Shown here: positions 63,224 through 64,000 of the stretch, in pieces | How positions within the stretch are numbered: the stretch's first letter is position 1 | Layout of the letters: the number at the start of each line of letters is the position of its first letter | From: Alistipes sp. | GTDB lineage: Bacteria > Bacteroidota > Bacteroidia > Bacteroidales > Rikenellaceae | Length of the DNA stretch: 64,000 bases | NCBI GenBank assembly: GCA_017555695.1 | Contig: JAFZFX010000036.1 | Location: 62,001 to 126,000, forward strand | Direction: 5' to 3' | The notes under the pieces: model-generated | Databases searched by the model: none | What the model was told of the DNA's origin: nothing | What the model saw: the letters and a program-made list of their open reading frames with translations, nothing else | Program-made: the position numbers and the translations under genes

Positions 63224-63838
63224 ATGAAAGAGAGCGGAGGTAAATATAGGATAATGGGTATCGACCCAGGCACGAACTTTATGGGTTACGGCATCATCGA
63301 AGTGGAGGGTAACACCCTGCGCTCAGTGGTGATGGGTGACATCGACCTTCACACGATGAGCGACCCCTACCGCAAGTTGCACTACATCTTTGAGCGCGTG
63401 GGCAAACTCATCGAGGACTACGACCCGCGCGAAGTGGCGCTGGAGTCGCCATTCTTTGGTACCAATGTGCAGAGTATGCTCAAGTTGGGTCGCGCACAGG
63501 GCGTGGCTATGGCTGCGGCACTGCACCGCCAAAAGGAGGTTTTCGAGTACGCTCCCACACGCGTGAAGCAGGCTATAACGGGCTCGGGCGCAGCATCGAA
63601 GGAGCAGGTAGCCGCCATCGTGAAGCGTATGCTAAAGCTGGAGTATATGCCCCGCCGATTGGATGCCACCGACGGTATGGCCGTTGCTATGTGCCACTAC
63701 TTTACGGCCCGCACCCCAATATCGCAGGCTATGGGCGACGCCCGAGTGAAGGGTCTCGGTGGCGGCAAGAAGGCCGCAAAGGGCTCTTCGTCGTGGGAGA
63801 CCTTCATAAAAAACAACCCCGAGCGAGAGATTAAATAG
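63224..63838 (+). CDS. ruvC: Holliday junction endonuclease RuvC
   Basis: Resolves Holliday junctions with RuvAB. The 204 residues have the RNase H-like catalytic acids: Asp in MGIDPGTNFMGYG, Glu in VALESPFFG, and Asp pair in RRLDATDGMAVAMCHYF. The C-terminal 35 residues are a Gly/Lys/Ser-rich extension (GLGGGKKAAKGSSSW) longer than in E. coli RuvC. Confidence 0.94.
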   Translation: MKESGGKYRIMGIDPGTNFMGYGIIEVEGNTLRSVVMGDIDLHTMSDPYRKLHYIFERVGKLIEDYDPREVALESPFFGTNVQSMLKLGRAQGVAMAAALHRQKEVFEYAPTRVKQAITGSGAASKEQVAAIVKRMLKLEYMPRRLDATDGMAVAMCHYFTARTPISQAMGDARVKGLGGGKKAAKGSSSWETFIKNNPEREIK

Positions 63839-63862
63839 CGACATTACAGAACAAGCATAAAT

Positions 63863-63904
63863 AGCATCAGAGTCAAAAAAAGTGGCTGCGGAGTGATGCT
63901 TTTT
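63863..63904 (+). terminator. Terminator after ruvC
   Basis: Stem agcatca / tgatgct with a 24-base loop, followed by TTTT and a second T-run at 63909-63915. Confidence 0.55.
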
Positions 63905-63917
63905 ATGCTTTTTTTAC

Positions 63918-63925
63918 TACTTTTG
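63918..63925 (+). promoter_or_regulatory. -7 promoter element of the gene at the window edge
   Basis: TACTTTTG matches TAnnTTTG, 37 bases before the ATG at 63962. Confidence 0.5.
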
Positions 63926-63961
63926 AGTAGTCTAACCTGAAAATAAACTAACTTAAAGGAT

Positions 63962-64000
63962 ATGAGTAAGAACAAGTATACCTTGCAAGAGGTGACAAAT
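63962..64000 (+). CDS. Start of a gene cut by the window edge
   Basis: ATG followed by 13 codons (MSKNKYTLQEVTN) that run off the window, preceded by a plausible promoter after the ruvC terminator. Too short to identify. Confidence 0.55.
   Translation, partial: MSKNKYTLQEVTN

Overview
The window is an ordinary stretch of chromosome from a member of the Bacteroidota, most likely the order Bacteroidales. Supporting signs are promoters of the TTTG-N19-TAnnTTTG type, a GNAT-argG-argC-argD arginine operon divergent from argR, a DUF4301 protein, a DUF4369/thioredoxin lipoprotein, a short archaeal-type phosphatidylserine decarboxylase, and a V-type ATPase cluster. A futalosine-pathway menaquinone gene (mqnC) and the V-ATPase would fit a Rikenellaceae/Alistipes-like gut or rumen anaerobe; that placement is inference. 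I see no insertion sequence, prophage, CRISPR array, tRNA or rRNA gene.

Layout. 1-4.4 kb (+): ftsH (5' end missing), cdsA, psd, an AI-2E family permease and a stand-alone riboflavin kinase, closed by a strong bidirectional terminator. 4.4-10.2 kb (-): yidC, pyrG and a five-repeat DUF349 protein. 10.2-16.5 kb (+): an orphan OmpR-type regulator, a secreted M64 peptidase, ackA with a phosphate-butyryltransferase-type partner, aroQ and a polysaccharide flippase. 16.6-24.7 kb (-): one long arginine operon (N-acylglutamate-synthase-like GNAT, argG, argC, argD, argB, argE, argH) ending in thiL. It diverges from argR across an AT-rich region with ArgR-like palindromes. 25.6-40.5 kb (-): secreted transglutaminase, a structured intergenic locus, a DivIC-like protein, queE, hpt, tkt, clpX, clpP, tig, then mqnC, rnr, an M20 peptidase, a homocysteine methyltransferase and glutaminyl cyclotransferase. 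40.6-48.2 kb (-): seven-gene V-ATPase operon. 48.5-64 kb: tandem GH16 glycosidases (+), DUF4301 (-), a secreted tricorn-like protease, murB, tilS, holA, a PLP-fold protein, coaD, lpxD, a TlpA-like lipoprotein, an unidentified secreted protein, ruvC and the start of another gene (+).

Most genes serve core functions: membrane lipid and protein insertion, proteostasis (FtsH, ClpXP, trigger factor), envelope building (MurB, LpxD, CdsA, Psd), acetate-forming energy metabolism and arginine synthesis. The most striking departure is the CTP synthase, whose glutaminase domain has lost its nucleophilic Cys (now Gly386) and catalytic His (now Asn512). This predicts an enzyme that uses free ammonia only. 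Other points worth checking are a class IV aminotransferase-fold protein with no possible PLP lysine, a Na+-type ion site in the V-ATPase K subunit, an ArgR-like operator inside a promoter spacer, and a nested-stem candidate RNA near 27 kb.
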